64,000 nt of DNA from Streptococcus sp. S784/96/1 (lineage in GTDB: Bacteria; Bacillota; Bacilli; Lactobacillales; Streptococcaceae), in contig NZ_CACVCC010000006.1 in the NCBI RefSeq assembly GCF_902729355.1, positions 1 through 64,000 on the forward strand, read 5' to 3'. Below the pieces are notes generated by a model. The model ran no database searches. It was not told the DNA's origin and worked only from the letters and a program-made list of their open reading frames with translations. Numbering within the stretch: position 1 is the first letter of the stretch; each line of letters opens with the position of its first letter. Below are positions 53,294 through 63,761 of the stretch, piece by piece. A program made the position numbers and the translations under genes.

Positions 53294-55041
53294 TAATTCT
53301 GCATGGCTCCTGCTTGGAGTTCGTACATTTTATGATAGGTTCCACCAAGTTCTAAAAGCTCCTCATGGGTTCCAGACTCGATAATCCGTCCCTTGTCAAG
53401 CACGTAAATACAATTGGCATCTTGGATGGTTGACAATCGATGAGCAATCGCTATTGTTGTCCGACCTTTCCGCATCTTGGCAAGAGAATTTTGCACAATA
53501 CTCTCTGTCTCAGAATCAATATTGGCTGTTGCTTCGTCTAGAATGAGGATTTTAGGTTGACTGGCTACCGTTCTGGCAAAGGCCAAAAGCTGGCGCTTAC
53601 CTGTTGAAAACGAAGAGCCACGCTCAGAAACTGGGGCATCATATTTTTCAGGTAATTTCTGAATAAATTGATCTGCATCAACAAACTCTGCTGCTGCTTG
53701 AATCTCTTCATCCGTCAACTGTTGATACATGGCAATATTAGATTTAATGGTTCCATGATATAGGAATGGATCTTGGAGAACTAAACCAACATTTTTTCGT
53801 AACTCAGCTTGACTATAATCACGGATATCAATACCATCAAGAAGTACTTGCCCTTCTGCAAATTCATAGAAACGCATAAAAACATTGATAATAGATGATT
53901 TCCCTGAACCTGTGTGACCAACAAAAGCAATGGTCTCACCTTTTTTCACTTCAAAGGAAATATCATCAAGAATTTTACGACTACCATCATACGAGAAACT
54001 CACATTTTTAAAGACAATATTCCCTTGAGTCACCCTTGCACTGCTATTGTCATTTTGAACAGGTTCAAAACCAGTTTCATCAATCAGTTTGAAAACACGA
54101 CCGGCAGATACCATAGAGGTTTGAAGTGTTGAAAAGTTTTGACTGACTTCAATAAGTGGATCAAAGAGACGATTCACATACTGGATAAAAGCATAGATTG
54201 TACCAGCTGTTACCGCTGTTTTCATTCCCATCGCTCCAAAATAGCCCATCAAAACAGCATAAGCAAGGAGTTTTAAAAGTGACATAGCAGGACGAAGCAT
54301 CAAACTGTCTAAAGCCATAAAACGGTTTGAGTAAAGCACATGTTCTTCATTGATAGCATCAAACTCTTCTTTGAGACGCTCTTCCTGGTTGAAAGCCTGG
54401 ATAATACGAATCCCTTCAATACTTTCAGCCAATTTACTGTTGATATCTGAGAGAAGCGAACGCGTTTTTTCAATAACAGCCGTTGACTTTTTACGGTATA
54501 AATTAACAAGAATAAAGATGAGGGGTAAGAAAATAACAACCAAACTCGTCAATTTAATGTCCAGAACCAACATGGTATAAAGCGTCACCGTGAAGACAAA
54601 TATAGCTGAGATAAAACTTGATAAAATCCCAGAGAACATCTCACTGATGGATTCCGTATCATTGGTCAAACGAGACACAATTGAACCCGCAGGTGTTTTA
54701 TCAAAATAAGACATTCCTAAGCGCTCCATTGTCGCAAAGGCATCACGACGAATATCTCGGACAATGCTGTAAGAAACACGCGCAAAAAGCAAATTACCTA
54801 GGTAAGAAAAAGCTGCGCGCAGTAGGTAAAGCAGATAATACCCCACCAAAATCAGACCTGCTGTCTGCGTCATATTGCCAAGGTAGTCATCAATAAAGCG
54901 ACTAGCCACCAATGGAATAATGGTTTGTAGAACGGTTGTGGTCAAAAGAAAAGCTAGCGCCAGAACAGTTAACCACTTATAATTTTTTAAATAGGATAGA
55001 AGACGTTTGAGAACTTCCCATTGATTTTGTTTAGTTTTCAT
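53293..55041 (-). CDS. Heterodimeric ABC exporter subunit (catalytic-Glu half)
   Basis: 582 residues: six helices then a nucleotide-binding domain. Walker A GHTGSGKSS (about 373-381), Walker B ILILDEATANID with the catalytic Glu, and the H-loop IAIAHRLST. The signature is degenerate: FSTGKRQ in place of LSGGQ. It complements the other half, which has the opposite defects. Family relatives (LmrCD, PatAB, SatAB) export drugs and fluoroquinolones. I start at ATG 55041, with GGAGG 6 bases before. The gene overlaps the upstream half by 11 bases. Confidence 0.94.
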   Translation of the reverse strand: MKTKQNQWEVLKRLLSYLKNYKWLTVLALAFLLTTTVLQTIIPLVASRFIDDYLGNMTQTAGLILVGYYLLYLLRAAFSYLGNLLFARVSYSIVRDIRRDAFATMERLGMSYFDKTPAGSIVSRLTNDTESISEMFSGILSSFISAIFVFTVTLYTMLVLDIKLTSLVVIFLPLIFILVNLYRKKSTAVIEKTRSLLSDINSKLAESIEGIRIIQAFNQEERLKEEFDAINEEHVLYSNRFMALDSLMLRPAMSLLKLLAYAVLMGYFGAMGMKTAVTAGTIYAFIQYVNRLFDPLIEVSQNFSTLQTSMVSAGRVFKLIDETGFEPVQNDNSSARVTQGNIVFKNVSFSYDGSRKILDDISFEVKKGETIAFVGHTGSGKSSIINVFMRFYEFAEGQVLLDGIDIRDYSQAELRKNVGLVLQDPFLYHGTIKSNIAMYQQLTDEEIQAAAEFVDADQFIQKLPEKYDAPVSERGSSFSTGKRQLLAFARTVASQPKILILDEATANIDSETESIVQNSLAKMRKGRTTIAIAHRLSTIQDANCIYVLDKGRIIESGTHEELLELGGTYHKMYELQAGAMQN

Positions 55042-56773
55042 CAACACCCTCCATTTCTAATTGTTGTGAAGCATAAGTTTCAGCATACCAGCCATTTTGC
55101 GCCAACAGTTCTTCGTGAGTCCCACGTTCAAGGATACGCCCATCTTGCATGACCAAAATAAGGTCAGCGTGAACTACTGCTGATAAGCGATGCGCTGTTA
55201 TAATCGTTGTCTTATGGTCACGTGTCTCTTTCAGATTTTCAATAATGGCATGTTCGGTCTTAGCATCTACAGCAGATAGACTATCATCCAAAATCAGAAT
55301 ATCAGGATTCAAAATCATGGCACGGCTCATGGCCAAGCGCTGCTTTTGTCCCCCAGAAAGAGAAACACCCTTTTCACCAATAAGAGTGTCGAAGCCTTCA
55401 GGCATCGCCTTAATATCATCATAGACTTGAGACAGCTTAGTCGCTTTTTCCACTTGTTCCAATGGCAGAGCAGGATTTCCAAAACGAACATTTTCTAAGA
55501 TTGTTGTCGCAAATAAAAATTGGTCTTGCGGAACATAACCAATCAAACCACGCAAATCAGACAATCGATAATCACGAATATTACAACCATCTAACTTAAT
55601 AGAGCCATCATTAACATCATATTCACGCAATAATAACTTAATCAAGGTTGTCTTACCAGAACCTGTCTGACCAACCAAGCCAAGTGTTTGACCCTTTTCA
55701 AGAGTAAAATGAATATCTTCAAGAGTAGGTTCACCCTCGTAAGCGAAGTGATCAATAGCGTATTCTAAACAACCATTGCAAATCCCCTCAACTGGACTAT
55801 CTGTCTCCTGAACATCAGATTCTTGATCTAATAATTCAGCAATACGGTCATAGGAAACATTACCACGTTGTGTGATATTGAAAAGGAATCCCACAGCCAT
55901 CAAAGGCCAAACGAGCATATCTAAGTAGGTCACAAAAGTAACAAGATTACCGACAGTTACCTGCCCCGCTTGTACCATATAAGAACCGACTAAAAGGGTC
56001 AAGACATAGCTAGCTCCTACAAAAAGCATCACTGTCGGATCAAACATCGCATTGTACTTCATTGACACCATATTTTTTTCAAAAGCTGCTTCATTAACTT
56101 TTTGAAAAGCTTGTGTTTCTTCTTCTTGGTAACCAAATGATTTGGTGACTTTGATACCTGAAACTGATTCTTGAACCTTATTGTTAAGGTCTGAAAAAGC
56201 CGCTTGAGATTGTCGGAATGATTCGTGATTCTTACGTCCCAAACGACTTGTTGCCAAGGCCATAAATGGTAAAGGTAACACCGCAATCAAGGTCATTTGC
56301 CAAGAAATGCTAAAGAACATAGTTGCCAATGTTACCAAAGCTGTTACCGAAGCATCAACTGCAGACATGACACCACCACCTGCAAGACGCGTCAAAGAGT
56401 TAATATCATTAGTCGCATGCGCCATCAAGTCCCCAGTACGGTATTTTTGATAAAAGGACGGAGACATTTTGGTAAAATGCTCAAACAATCTGAAACGCAT
56501 GATTTGGCCTAGACGATAGGATGTTCCAAAAATATACATTCGCCAAATATAACGTAAAAAATACATGCCTAGGGAAGCCAATAACAAATAGATAAGGTTA
56601 ATTACCAATTCTGTTTCCGTTAAGCTTCTACTAACAATGTGGTCAACAATCCCCCCCATCACAAAAGGGGGCACCAAATTAAGTACCGCGACCAAGCTCA
56701 GTGCAATAATCCCAATGAGATATCGGCGTCTTTCTTGATAGAAAAACCACCATAATTTTTTTATAATTTGCAT
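55031..56773 (-). CDS. Heterodimeric ABC exporter subunit (degenerate Walker-B half)
   Basis: 580 residues with six helices and a C-terminal ATPase. Walker A GQTGSGKTT (about 367-375), a complete signature LSGGQKQR, but Walker B reads ILILDDSLSAVD with Asp instead of Glu, so one site of the dimer cannot hydrolyse. This is normal for heterodimeric exporters. It is the first gene of a two-gene unit. Confidence 0.94.
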   Translation of the reverse strand: MQIIKKLWWFFYQERRRYLIGIIALSLVAVLNLVPPFVMGGIVDHIVSRSLTETELVINLIYLLLASLGMYFLRYIWRMYIFGTSYRLGQIMRFRLFEHFTKMSPSFYQKYRTGDLMAHATNDINSLTRLAGGGVMSAVDASVTALVTLATMFFSISWQMTLIAVLPLPFMALATSRLGRKNHESFRQSQAAFSDLNNKVQESVSGIKVTKSFGYQEEETQAFQKVNEAAFEKNMVSMKYNAMFDPTVMLFVGASYVLTLLVGSYMVQAGQVTVGNLVTFVTYLDMLVWPLMAVGFLFNITQRGNVSYDRIAELLDQESDVQETDSPVEGICNGCLEYAIDHFAYEGEPTLEDIHFTLEKGQTLGLVGQTGSGKTTLIKLLLREYDVNDGSIKLDGCNIRDYRLSDLRGLIGYVPQDQFLFATTILENVRFGNPALPLEQVEKATKLSQVYDDIKAMPEGFDTLIGEKGVSLSGGQKQRLAMSRAMILNPDILILDDSLSAVDAKTEHAIIENLKETRDHKTTIITAHRLSAVVHADLILVMQDGRILERGTHEELLAQNGWYAETYASQQLEMEGVDEN

Positions 56774-56916
56774 AATCTTAATGCAAGACTTTCCGAATAT
56801 TGGTTTAAACTTATTACAGAAAGACCTACCTGTTTCCCTTTCAATTTCTTTTCATCTATTGCCTGCTATTTTCAGCACACACAACTTTTATCATACACCT
56901 TAGACCTTCTCAAAGG

Positions 56917-57411
56917 TCAAGTATTTTCTCTTACAAAATGCAAAGCATCCTTTAAATTGCTCACCTTTAGCACTTTTACAGTTGAGAATTGTTCCAAAAG
57001 TTCTTCTGTCTTTTGATGGCTTTTTGGAAAACCCCATATAAAACGGATAAAGTTCCAATCAATACGCTTTGGGTTACCAGCACTATTATCTTGAAAAAGG
57101 CTGTGCAAATACCGCTTAACAACACGATAAAGACACACCAAGCGTGGCACCTTTAGCCAGATGACCAGCTCTGCTCTTTTAAGACGAACTTCCATTGAAC
57201 TACCATAATTACCATCAATAATCCAAGAACTTCCTGATACCACTTTGTCTAATCGCTCCAAGAAAACCTCTTTTGAAACGGTATGCTTGTCATCAATCCA
57301 ATTCAGTTTATCCAGATGGATGAGGGGAAGCTCCAATTCCTGAGCTAATCTCTTTGCTAGGGTTGACTTTCCAGAGCCTGGAGAACCAATAATCATTATT
57401 CTCTGATACAT
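56917..57411 (-). CDS. P-loop kinase-like protein (FlaR/AAA_17 type)
   Basis: 164 residues. IMIIGSPGSGKSTLAKRLAQ (about 5-24) is the P-loop, and LPLIHLDKLNWID the second conserved block. WIIDGNYGSSMEVRLKRAELVIWL is typical of proteins annotated as topology modulation or adenylate-kinase-like. The substrate is unknown. I take the second of two tandem ATG codons (57411), 6 bases after GGAGG. Confidence 0.87.
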   Translation of the reverse strand: MYQRIMIIGSPGSGKSTLAKRLAQELELPLIHLDKLNWIDDKHTVSKEVFLERLDKVVSGSSWIIDGNYGSSMEVRLKRAELVIWLKVPRLVCLYRVVKRYLHSLFQDNSAGNPKRIDWNFIRFIWGFPKSHQKTEELLEQFSTVKVLKVSNLKDALHFVRENT

Positions 57412-57426
57412 CATCTACCTCCAAGA

Positions 57427-57464
57427 AAGGAAGGCTGGTAAACCTATTCCAGCCTTCTTTTTTA
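57427..57464 (+). terminator. Strong hairpin upstream of the P-loop kinase gene
   Basis: GGAAGGCTGG and CCAGCCTTC pair over an 11-base loop, with TTTTTT on the plus-strand side. No plus-strand gene precedes it, so it may belong to an antisense transcript or act as a leader hairpin. Confidence 0.55.
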
Positions 57465-57865
57465 TAGTAATAGTCGTTGCAGTTCGTAAAATGCTATAGT
57501 TATTTAGTATCATTTTTATTAGCACTTATCCTAATGTAGTGTGTGGGTTTGCTCCAATTTAGAGATCCTAGTTCTCCTTCACTCTTTAATTTATAAGTTC
57601 AGGCTGAAATTATTCATTGGACATTCTCACTCCTCATATTAAAACTTGACAGTTTGAGTGTTTTCACCATTTCAGAAAGGGTTAGTTATGGCGACTACGT
57701 CGCCCATGATTTTTTCAAAAATCAATTACTAATATAATACAGTTATATGTTGATAGCATAAGTTAATAACTTTATCAATATTGTGATATTTTAAAACTAA
57801 GTAACTATAAAACAGTTCTGTATAAAAGATCATTCAGAAATTGAAAATTTAAGTAGTAAAAGAAG
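57465..57865. repeat. Gene-less repeat region
   Basis: Contains the 21-base word at 57523-57543, identical to 13212-13232, and the hairpin GGCGAC-TAC-GTCGCC at 57690-57704, which resembles the hairpin cores at 20109, 20169 and 24165. No gene is visible. Confidence 0.5.
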
Positions 57866-58384
57866 TTACAACTTATACCCCACTCTCAATAAAGTTTGTA
57901 GCTTATTAAATGTCCAAAAAGCAATAGCGCCCCCAAGTGTATTAGTCCAAAGGTCATCAATCTCAAAGACACGATTGGCATCAATAAGCAAATCTAAGAT
58001 TAACTGCCCTACCTCAATGGTTAAGGAAATAGCAAAGCTTAACCAAAGGATTTTCTTCAGATTTCTCAAGTTTGGAAAAAGACCAAGCAAACCTAACATC
58101 AAGGGAAATATCAAGAAGATATTCATCACATTCTGAGTGATGACCCAAAATATTTCCAAGGCAGTATCTAATTCTCCAAAACCGATTAAAGAATTAAAGG
58201 GAACTAATAGAAACACCATTCTTCCAACCGAAAAGACATTAGGGGTCTCTACACCCTCAATAGTCCCATACTGAGGTGTCCAGCACAGCAATACTAATGT
58301 TAAGCTATACAGAATCACTAAACTCCAAGTTAGCTGACGTCCTTTTAAGGTTAGCTCTGCTTGTTTATCAAAAAAACTAGGCAT
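57866..58384 (-). CDS. VanZ-family membrane protein
   Basis: 172 residues with four helices and the VanZ pattern LVPFNSLIGFG, NVMNIFLIFPLMLGLLGLF and LSFAISLTIEVGQLILDLLIDANRVFEIDDLWTNTLGG. The E-x-x-Q and D-DL-NT-GG positions are those of VanZ, known for low-level teicoplanin resistance. In most streptococci the role is unknown. The start overlaps the end of rlmN by one base. Confidence 0.93.
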   Translation of the reverse strand: MPSFFDKQAELTLKGRQLTWSLVILYSLTLVLLCWTPQYGTIEGVETPNVFSVGRMVFLLVPFNSLIGFGELDTALEIFWVITQNVMNIFLIFPLMLGLLGLFPNLRNLKKILWLSFAISLTIEVGQLILDLLIDANRVFEIDDLWTNTLGGAIAFWTFNKLQTLLRVGYKL

Positions 58385-59535
58385 TAACGACCTGCCGCTT
58401 CAACAACTGCTTTACGGCGATCAGCCTTCATCGTATTTGAACGAAGCTGCCCACAAGCCGCATCAATATCCGTTCCATGCTCTTGACGCACGACACAGTT
58501 AACGCCATTCTTCTTAAGAACATCATAGAATGCAGCTGTTCTTTCCTTCGTCGAACGACTATACTGATCGTGTTCTGAAACAGGGTTATAAGGAATTAAG
58601 TTAATATAAGATAACTTGCGAATTTTCTTTGTTAAATCAGCCAATTCTTGGGCATTTTCAACATGATCATTGACTTCATTGAGCATAATATATTCAAAGG
58701 TTACACGACGGTTAGTTGTCTCAATATAATATTCAATAGCCTCAAACAGTTTCTCTAGTGGGAAAGAACGATTGATACGCATGATATTTGAACGTAAGTC
58801 ATTATTGGGTGCATGAAGAGAGACCGCAAGATTGACTTGCACACCTTCATTAGCAAAATCTTTAATTTTATGGGCTAAGCCAGAGGTTGATACTGTAATA
58901 TGGCGCGCACCAATTGCAAGCCCCTTGTCATCATTAACGACATGAAGGAAATTCATCACATTGGTATAATTATCGAGTGGCTCACCAATTCCCATCACAA
59001 CGATATGGCTGACACGCTCTCCTTGGCCTCGCTCATCAAAATATTTTTGCACCAACATGATTTGAGCAACAATCTCTCCACTCACCAAGTCACGTTGTTT
59101 AGGAATCAAGCCAGAGGCACAAAAAGTACATCCAATATTGCATCCCACTTGAGTCGTCACACAGACAGAAAGACCATAATGCTGACGCATCAAAACGGTC
59201 TCAATCAACATTCCATCAGGAAGCTCAAACAAATATTTAACCGTACCATCTTTTGACTCTTGGACAATACGTTGCTTAAGAGGATTAATACAAAAGTGTT
59301 CATCCAATTTCGCAATAAAATCTTTTGAAATATTAGTCATTTCATCAAATGATTGGACACGTTTGCGATACAACCAATCCCAGATTTGAGTCGCACGGAA
59401 TTTTTTCTCACCATTTTCAATCGCCCACTCAATCAACTGTTCCTGTGTCAAATTATAAATAGAAGGTTTATAATCTGGCATATCTTCTAATTTTGGACGA
59501 CGCTTTGATCGTGTTACCTTTATATCTTCAGTCAT
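58384..59535 (-). CDS. rlmN: 23S rRNA (adenine2503-C2)/tRNA methyltransferase RlmN
   Basis: 383 residues, radical SAM. CxxxCxxC is in [15 protein letters not shown] (about 129-143), GMGEPLDN the Gly-rich SAM site, and the second catalytic Cys in [16 protein letters not shown]. It methylates A2503 of 23S rRNA and A37 in tRNA. The start is uncertain: a second ATG 18 codons in (before [10 protein letters not shown]) is closer to family starts. Confidence 0.95.
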   Translation of the reverse strand: MTEDIKVTRSKRRPKLEDMPDYKPSIYNLTQEQLIEWAIENGEKKFRATQIWDWLYRKRVQSFDEMTNISKDFIAKLDEHFCINPLKQRIVQESKDGTVKYLFELPDGMLIETVLMRQHYGLSVCVTTQVGCNIGCTFCASGLIPKQRDLVSGEIVAQIMLVQKYFDERGQGERVSHIVVMGIGEPLDNYTNVMNFLHVVNDDKGLAIGARHITVSTSGLAHKIKDFANEGVQVNLAVSLHAPNNDLRSNIMRINRSFPLEKLFEAIEYYIETTNRRVTFEYIMLNEVNDHVENAQELADLTKKIRKLSYINLIPYNPVSEHDQYSRSTKERTAAFYDVLKKNGVNCVVRQEHGTDIDAACGQLRSNTMKADRRKAVVEAAGR

Positions 59536-59650
59536 TAATAAAGCACCAGAGAGTTAACTAAACTGAGAAAGTGACTATATTTTCCCAATGATAACCTCAC
59601 ATTCAACTATTTCCTTAGTTAAACATCCTTTCATTTTTCATATTAACAAA

Positions 59651-60196
59651 CTATTGTTCTTTTTTACGAATGGTAAAATGCTGTTTGCCATCCGAGTTTT
59701 TTTGGTCAAAATCACGCCGACGGGATTTTTCTGTCTTTTCCCGATTGACACTGCTCATTTTAAAGTCTTTTTGAGGCTTTTTAGCGGATAATCTACGGCG
59801 ACGCTTACGACGACGTTTATTCTGCTCTTCATCCTCTGATATTATTTCACGAGGCTCTCCATTTTCTAAAACAAAATAAGCACAGCCAAAAGCACAATGC
59901 TCGTTAAGATAATCTTCTAAGCGAGAAATTTTCAGTGTATTAGCTACTGATTTATCCTCACGATAAAAACCTTTCAGACGAAGTTGTTCGTTACCCCAAT
60001 CGCCAACAATGTAATCATACTTTAGAAGCCATTCCGAAAAACGTTGAGTGAAAGCCTCAGTATCAAAGGCTTCCTTGTGATTTTTTAAAAGCGTAAAACT
60101 CGTATCATCAGATTTTACAATCTGATCAAAATAAACAAAAACAGGCCCTGGAAATTTATTGTAATTAAATAATTCAGGAGAAATCTCTTTACGCAT
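59651..60196 (-). CDS. yutD: YutD-family protein with basic tail
   Basis: 181 residues. The YutD core (about 10-120) includes FNYNKFPGPVFVYFDQI, DYIVGDWGNEQLRLKGFY and CAFGCAYFVLENGEPREI. After it comes a very basic tail (NKRRRKRRRRLSAKKPQKDF), probably disordered and nucleic-acid-binding. The function is unknown. I start at the ATG at 60196 (AAGGA, then ATAAA). It lies upstream of rlmN on the same strand. Confidence 0.9.
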   Translation of the reverse strand: MRKEISPELFNYNKFPGPVFVYFDQIVKSDDTSFTLLKNHKEAFDTEAFTQRFSEWLLKYDYIVGDWGNEQLRLKGFYREDKSVANTLKISRLEDYLNEHCAFGCAYFVLENGEPREIISEDEEQNKRRRKRRRRLSAKKPQKDFKMSSVNREKTEKSRRRDFDQKNSDGKQHFTIRKKEQ

Positions 60197-60214
60197 TTTA
60201 TTCCTTTCTATCAA

Positions 60215-61214
60215 TATCCTATCATAAATAGGTCAATTTTATATAGTTTAAAAAACAGTTGCTTCATACTATTATAACCCTAATATTATACCCTATTTTT
60301 TTCTAAAATGTTAGTAAAAATAAGAAAGAATCATTCCCGTAGTTGCTAATTTCAATGAGTGATTTCAGGATAGAAAAGTCAATTTTTTGAAAATACAATC
60401 AAATAACCCATATTATGCGCGATACAACTGTCCTTACACCTACAATTTCAATTACCTTTATATCTGAAAACGCCAAAACTTTGTGGCGATAATGTTGAAA
60501 AATGGATGTTCTTCTATAAGTTGATAAGCTAAAACGTTAATATCATGTGGCGATTGTTATTTTTATAGTCTTCCAATCGCTTGATAGGACCGAGAGGAAG
60601 AACAACGGGAATGATTCAGAAAAGACGTTCACCCCCTCTTTTAGTGAGACTCAAAAAACGAAATAATAGACTCATTTGATCAATTTTATACAGACTAAAA
60701 CCGTAAACGTTTATCACATACATTTTAAAAGATTTAAACCAATCTAATCACTTTTAGTAAAATGTTATAAATCATTTACCATCAAAAAAACAACTAAAAC
60801 AAGTCAGTAAAAAATCCTCTATCAAGATAACAGTTATTATACCAAACAAGTCAACCTCTTATACCTAATTTCTAAATGACCTGATTTAGCAAGTTATGAC
60901 AACACTCCTACAGAACGCCAACAACTATAGCCAAAGTAGTCGTTCACTTGTGTTTTTTAAAGATAAAAAATCAAAAAAGCGACACACTATTACCCAAAAG
61001 TTGTACAAGCATTTAATGGTAACATACAAAATAAGCATGAATTTTTTTATTTACGATTTAAACACTAAAAGGCACAAAATCATCTGTTTTACAATCGGAT
61101 TCTATGCCTTTTAACCATGTTTTAAACATAAGAACAACAAAAAGAATCCCTAAATTTTCCAAACAGACTAGCCAAGGTTATATCATATAAAACTAATTCT
61201 AATAGTTTGGGTAA
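60215..61214. other. About 1 kb without a convincing gene
   Basis: High A+T content, stop codons in all frames. A short frame at 60896-61114 has no ribosome binding site and a biased Lys/Phe composition. I saw only a small hairpin CGCCA-AAACTTTG-TGGCG near 60469-60486. A degenerate cre-like sequence near 60701-60714 has several mismatches. Confidence 0.6.
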
Positions 61215-61856
61215 TTAATCCTTAATTCCATTCTGTTCAACTCTTACCAGAGCATTATTTTCAAAATCTAGAATTAGAGTAGCTCCACTATCCGTTTTAA
61301 GACCACTGGTCCAAACCGCTTGTATTTCCTCTTTTTCTGAGGAAACTGCCTGTGACATCACATCAGGTTGCCCAAGCTTATCCGATATAGCTTTGAAACT
61401 ATCACCAGGTATATTCTCTTGAGAAATCTTTAAAGCATCAACATCCGATTTTGTGATAGTTTCTTCACGGTTAAATTGAAAGTTTGAAATAGAACGAACA
61501 ATACTACTATCTTGATAAATGTGGACACGTAACGATACTTGGTCAAAATTCCAAGTGTATAGATCAACAGAAACACTACCTGCAGGAACTGTTTCGTGGC
61601 TCATAGGCTCACCAAACAGATTTTTTAAACCTTCAAGATTTGTACCACCTTTAAACTCATTAGCAGCACTGGCTAATTGAATATCATTAAACTTCAGTCG
61701 TATATCTTGATGAATTGGGGTTGTATCTTTTTTTACAACATTAGTATCTAATGTAACATTTTCAACAGTTTTTACTTCTGTATCTTTCTTAGAAGAACAA
61801 GCTGATAAACAAAGAAAAAATATCCCAAGTCCTAGAAATAATAAGTTTTTTTTCAT
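61215..61856 (-). CDS. Lipoprotein with two SmpA/BLIP-like repeats (DUF3862-like)
   Basis: 213 residues. Lipobox LSAC (Cys at about 19) after KKNLLFLGLGIFFLCLSAC. A Lys/Thr-rich linker leads to two units, each with a short helix followed by strands: GGTNLEGLKNLFGEPMSHE...YTWNF (about 75-105) and GDSFKAISDKLGQPDVMSQ...AVWTSG (about 150-185). This is like DUF3862 lipoproteins. The function is unknown. I start at the ATG at 61856. A longer frame would run into the tmRNA gene. Confidence 0.82.
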   Translation of the reverse strand: MKKNLLFLGLGIFFLCLSACSSKKDTEVKTVENVTLDTNVVKKDTTPIHQDIRLKFNDIQLASAANEFKGGTNLEGLKNLFGEPMSHETVPAGSVSVDLYTWNFDQVSLRVHIYQDSSIVRSISNFQFNREETITKSDVDALKISQENIPGDSFKAISDKLGQPDVMSQAVSSEKEEIQAVWTSGLKTDSGATLILDFENNALVRVEQNGIKD

Positions 61857-61870
61857 CTTTTTTCCTTTAA

Positions 61871-61896
61871 AAAAATGGCAGAAAAAATCTGCCAAA
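61871..61896 (-). terminator. Terminator of tmRNA
   Basis: TGGCAGA and TCTGCCA form a 7-bp stem, followed on the minus strand by TTTTTTT. Confidence 0.85.
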
Positions 61897-61902
61897 TAGA
61901 TA

Positions 61903-62246
61903 TGGAGCCGGTGGGAGTCGAACCCACGTCCAAACACCTGCCAACACATTCGTCTACAACCATAGGTTATGTCTTGCTTTAACAAAATTTTGACACATAA
62001 CTCAAGCCCAAACCTTGCGAGTCTATCAATCTCTTTTTAACTAGCTAGACAATAGTCAAACGTAGCTTGCTGTTTTAAGACTTCTAATAAGACACAAGCA
62101 ATCTTATAGAAATCACGCTTGCTGGTGTTTAGGCAGCGAAAGCGTAAGAGTTTGTATTTTTTGCAGTTATATTTAACTGAACGTTAACGCCGTCACGCGA
62201 GTCGCAAAATGTGCCTCATAATGCCTGTCGAATCCGTAACGACCCC
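61903..62246 (-). ncRNA. ssrA: Transfer-messenger RNA
   Basis: 344 bases. The 5' end GGGGTCGTTACGGATTCGAC and the 3' end GACTCCCACCGGCTCCA are the tRNA-like halves, and the CCA is encoded. The reading frame (62164 down to 62129) is GCA AAA AAT ACA AAC TCT TAC GCT TTC GCT GCC TAA, giving the tag AKNTNSYAFAA. Together with SmpB it frees stalled ribosomes and marks proteins for degradation. The tag ends FAA, where the close relatives I know end LAA or VAA. Confidence 0.97.
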
Positions 62247-62266
62247 ATTACGTGTAACACTTTTTA

Positions 62267-62295
62267 AGTATAACAAATTTTCATCTCCCTTGCAA
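62267..62295 (-). promoter_or_regulatory. tmRNA promoter
   Basis: On the minus strand TTGCAA (62290-62295) and TATACT (62267-62272) are 17 bases apart, with the mature 5' end about 20 bases downstream. Confidence 0.75.
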
Positions 62296-62395
62296 TCTTC
62301 AGACAAGCTTTTAGAGCAAATAGAAGATATCAGCGATTAGCATTTGTTATGAACATTAAAAAGCTTAAATCACAAGGACTTCTCTGTATCCTTCA

Positions 62396-62467
62396 TCCAC
62401 TCTAAGGGAATCGAACCCCTATTTCAAGAACCGGAATCTTGCGTGATATCCATTACACTAAGAGTGG
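62396..62467 (-). tRNA. tRNA-Arg (CCG)
   Basis: Acceptor arms CCACTCT and AGAGTGG pair. The anticodon arm is CAAGA-TTCCGGT-TCTTG with anticodon CCG, and the T arm GGGGTTCGATTCCC (with one irregular pair) follows. CCA is not encoded. The D arm is compact. Confidence 0.93.
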
Positions 62468-62503
62468 TAACTAAATTATTATAGCATGAAAAATCAAAAA
62501 TTA

Positions 62504-62526
62504 AAAGACCTGTTTAACAGGTCTTT
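62504..62526 (-). terminator. Terminator of rpsA
   Basis: AAAGACCTGTT and AACAGGTCTTT form a perfect stem with almost no loop, followed by TTAATTTTT on the minus strand. Confidence 0.8.
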
Positions 62527-62534
62527 GGTTAAAA

Positions 62535-63743
62535 TTACAATTCGATATCACCGAAAAGGTCAGCCATTGAGAAGCCAGTTTGTGTTTCTGGTAATTCGTA
62601 ATCGCGTTTAGCTTCACGTTTTGGAGCACGACGACGTGGTTGACGTTTTTCGCCTTCTTCATTGGAATTTTCTTCACGTGCTGGACGCTCTTCCAATGCT
62701 TTGATTGAAAGTGATACACGTTCAGCTTCAGCATTTACTTCAAGAACTTTAACAGTTACATCTTGACCTGCTGAAAGAACATCTTTTGGATTTTCAACAC
62801 GTTTGTGTGAAATTTGTGAGATGTGAACAAGTCCATCAATACCTGGTAATACTTCAACGAAAGCACCGAAGTCAGTCAAGCGTTTAACTTTACCTTCAAT
62901 AACATCGCCAGCTGCAAGTTTTTGCTCAACGCCATCCCATGGTCCAGGTGTTGTTGCTTTAAGAGAAAGTGATACACGTCCTTCTTCCTCATCAATTGCA
63001 AGAACTTTAACTTCTACTTCTTCACCTACAGATACAACTGATTTTGGAGAAGCGTTGCGTTCGTGTGACAATTCAGTCACGTGAACAAGTCCATCAACAC
63101 CACCAAGGTCGATGAAAGCACCGAAGCTTGTCAAACGAGCAACTTTACCAGTAACAACTGAACCAACTTCAATATTTGAGAAAATTTCTTGACGAGCTGC
63201 TGCAGCTATTTCTTCAACAACTTCACGACGTGACAAGATGAAACGGTTTTCAGCAGCATCAACTTCTTTAATTTTAGCATCAAACTCTTGACCAACAAAT
63301 TGTTCAGTGTTACGAACAAAGCGTGTATCAATCATTGACGCAGGGATGAAACCACGAAGTCCTTCAAACTCAACTGAAAGTCCACCTTTAACAGCACGAG
63401 TCCCTTTAACAGTAACAACTTCGCCTTCACGACCAACTAATTTGTCCCAAGCTTTGCGAGCTTCCAAACGTTTTTTAGATACAAGGTAAGTTACTGTATC
63501 AGTATCTTTACCTACAACTTGACGAAGAACAAGCACTTCAAGTGTTTCGCCAGCTTTTACAAGGTCATTGATGTCAGCATTACGGTCGTTAGTCAATTCA
63601 CGAAGAGTCAATACACCTTCAACACCAGTACCACTGATGATAAGGTTAGCTTGACCAGCGTCAACTGTCAATACTTCTGCAGTGACAACATCACCTGGGT
63701 TAACTTCGCTAACACTGTTTAGCAAATCTTCAAATTCATTCAT
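62535..63743 (-). CDS. rpsA: 30S ribosomal protein S1
   Basis: 402 residues with four S1 RNA-binding domains, visible at [60 protein letters not shown] and [21 protein letters not shown]. The C-terminal tail is acidic and basic in turn. Gram-positive S1 has four domains rather than six, which fits. It helps mRNA binding. I start at the ATG at 63743 with GGAGG before it. The longer frame runs into tRNA-Gln. Confidence 0.96.
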   Translation of the reverse strand: MNEFEDLLNSVSEVNPGDVVTAEVLTVDAGQANLIISGTGVEGVLTLRELTNDRNADINDLVKAGETLEVLVLRQVVGKDTDTVTYLVSKKRLEARKAWDKLVGREGEVVTVKGTRAVKGGLSVEFEGLRGFIPASMIDTRFVRNTEQFVGQEFDAKIKEVDAAENRFILSRREVVEEIAAAARQEIFSNIEVGSVVTGKVARLTSFGAFIDLGGVDGLVHVTELSHERNASPKSVVSVGEEVEVKVLAIDEEEGRVSLSLKATTPGPWDGVEQKLAAGDVIEGKVKRLTDFGAFVEVLPGIDGLVHISQISHKRVENPKDVLSAGQDVTVKVLEVNAEAERVSLSIKALEERPAREENSNEEGEKRQPRRRAPKREAKRDYELPETQTGFSMADLFGDIEL

Positions 63744-63761
63744 TCTAAAAAATCCTCCAAC

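Noticed and set aside
60701..60716. cre-like sequence near CGTAAACGTTTATC
   Set aside because: Several fixed positions do not match and no gene lies within reach.
60896..61114. 72-codon plus-strand frame
   Set aside because: No ribosome binding site, A/T-driven Lys/Phe/Ile composition, no resemblance to known proteins.
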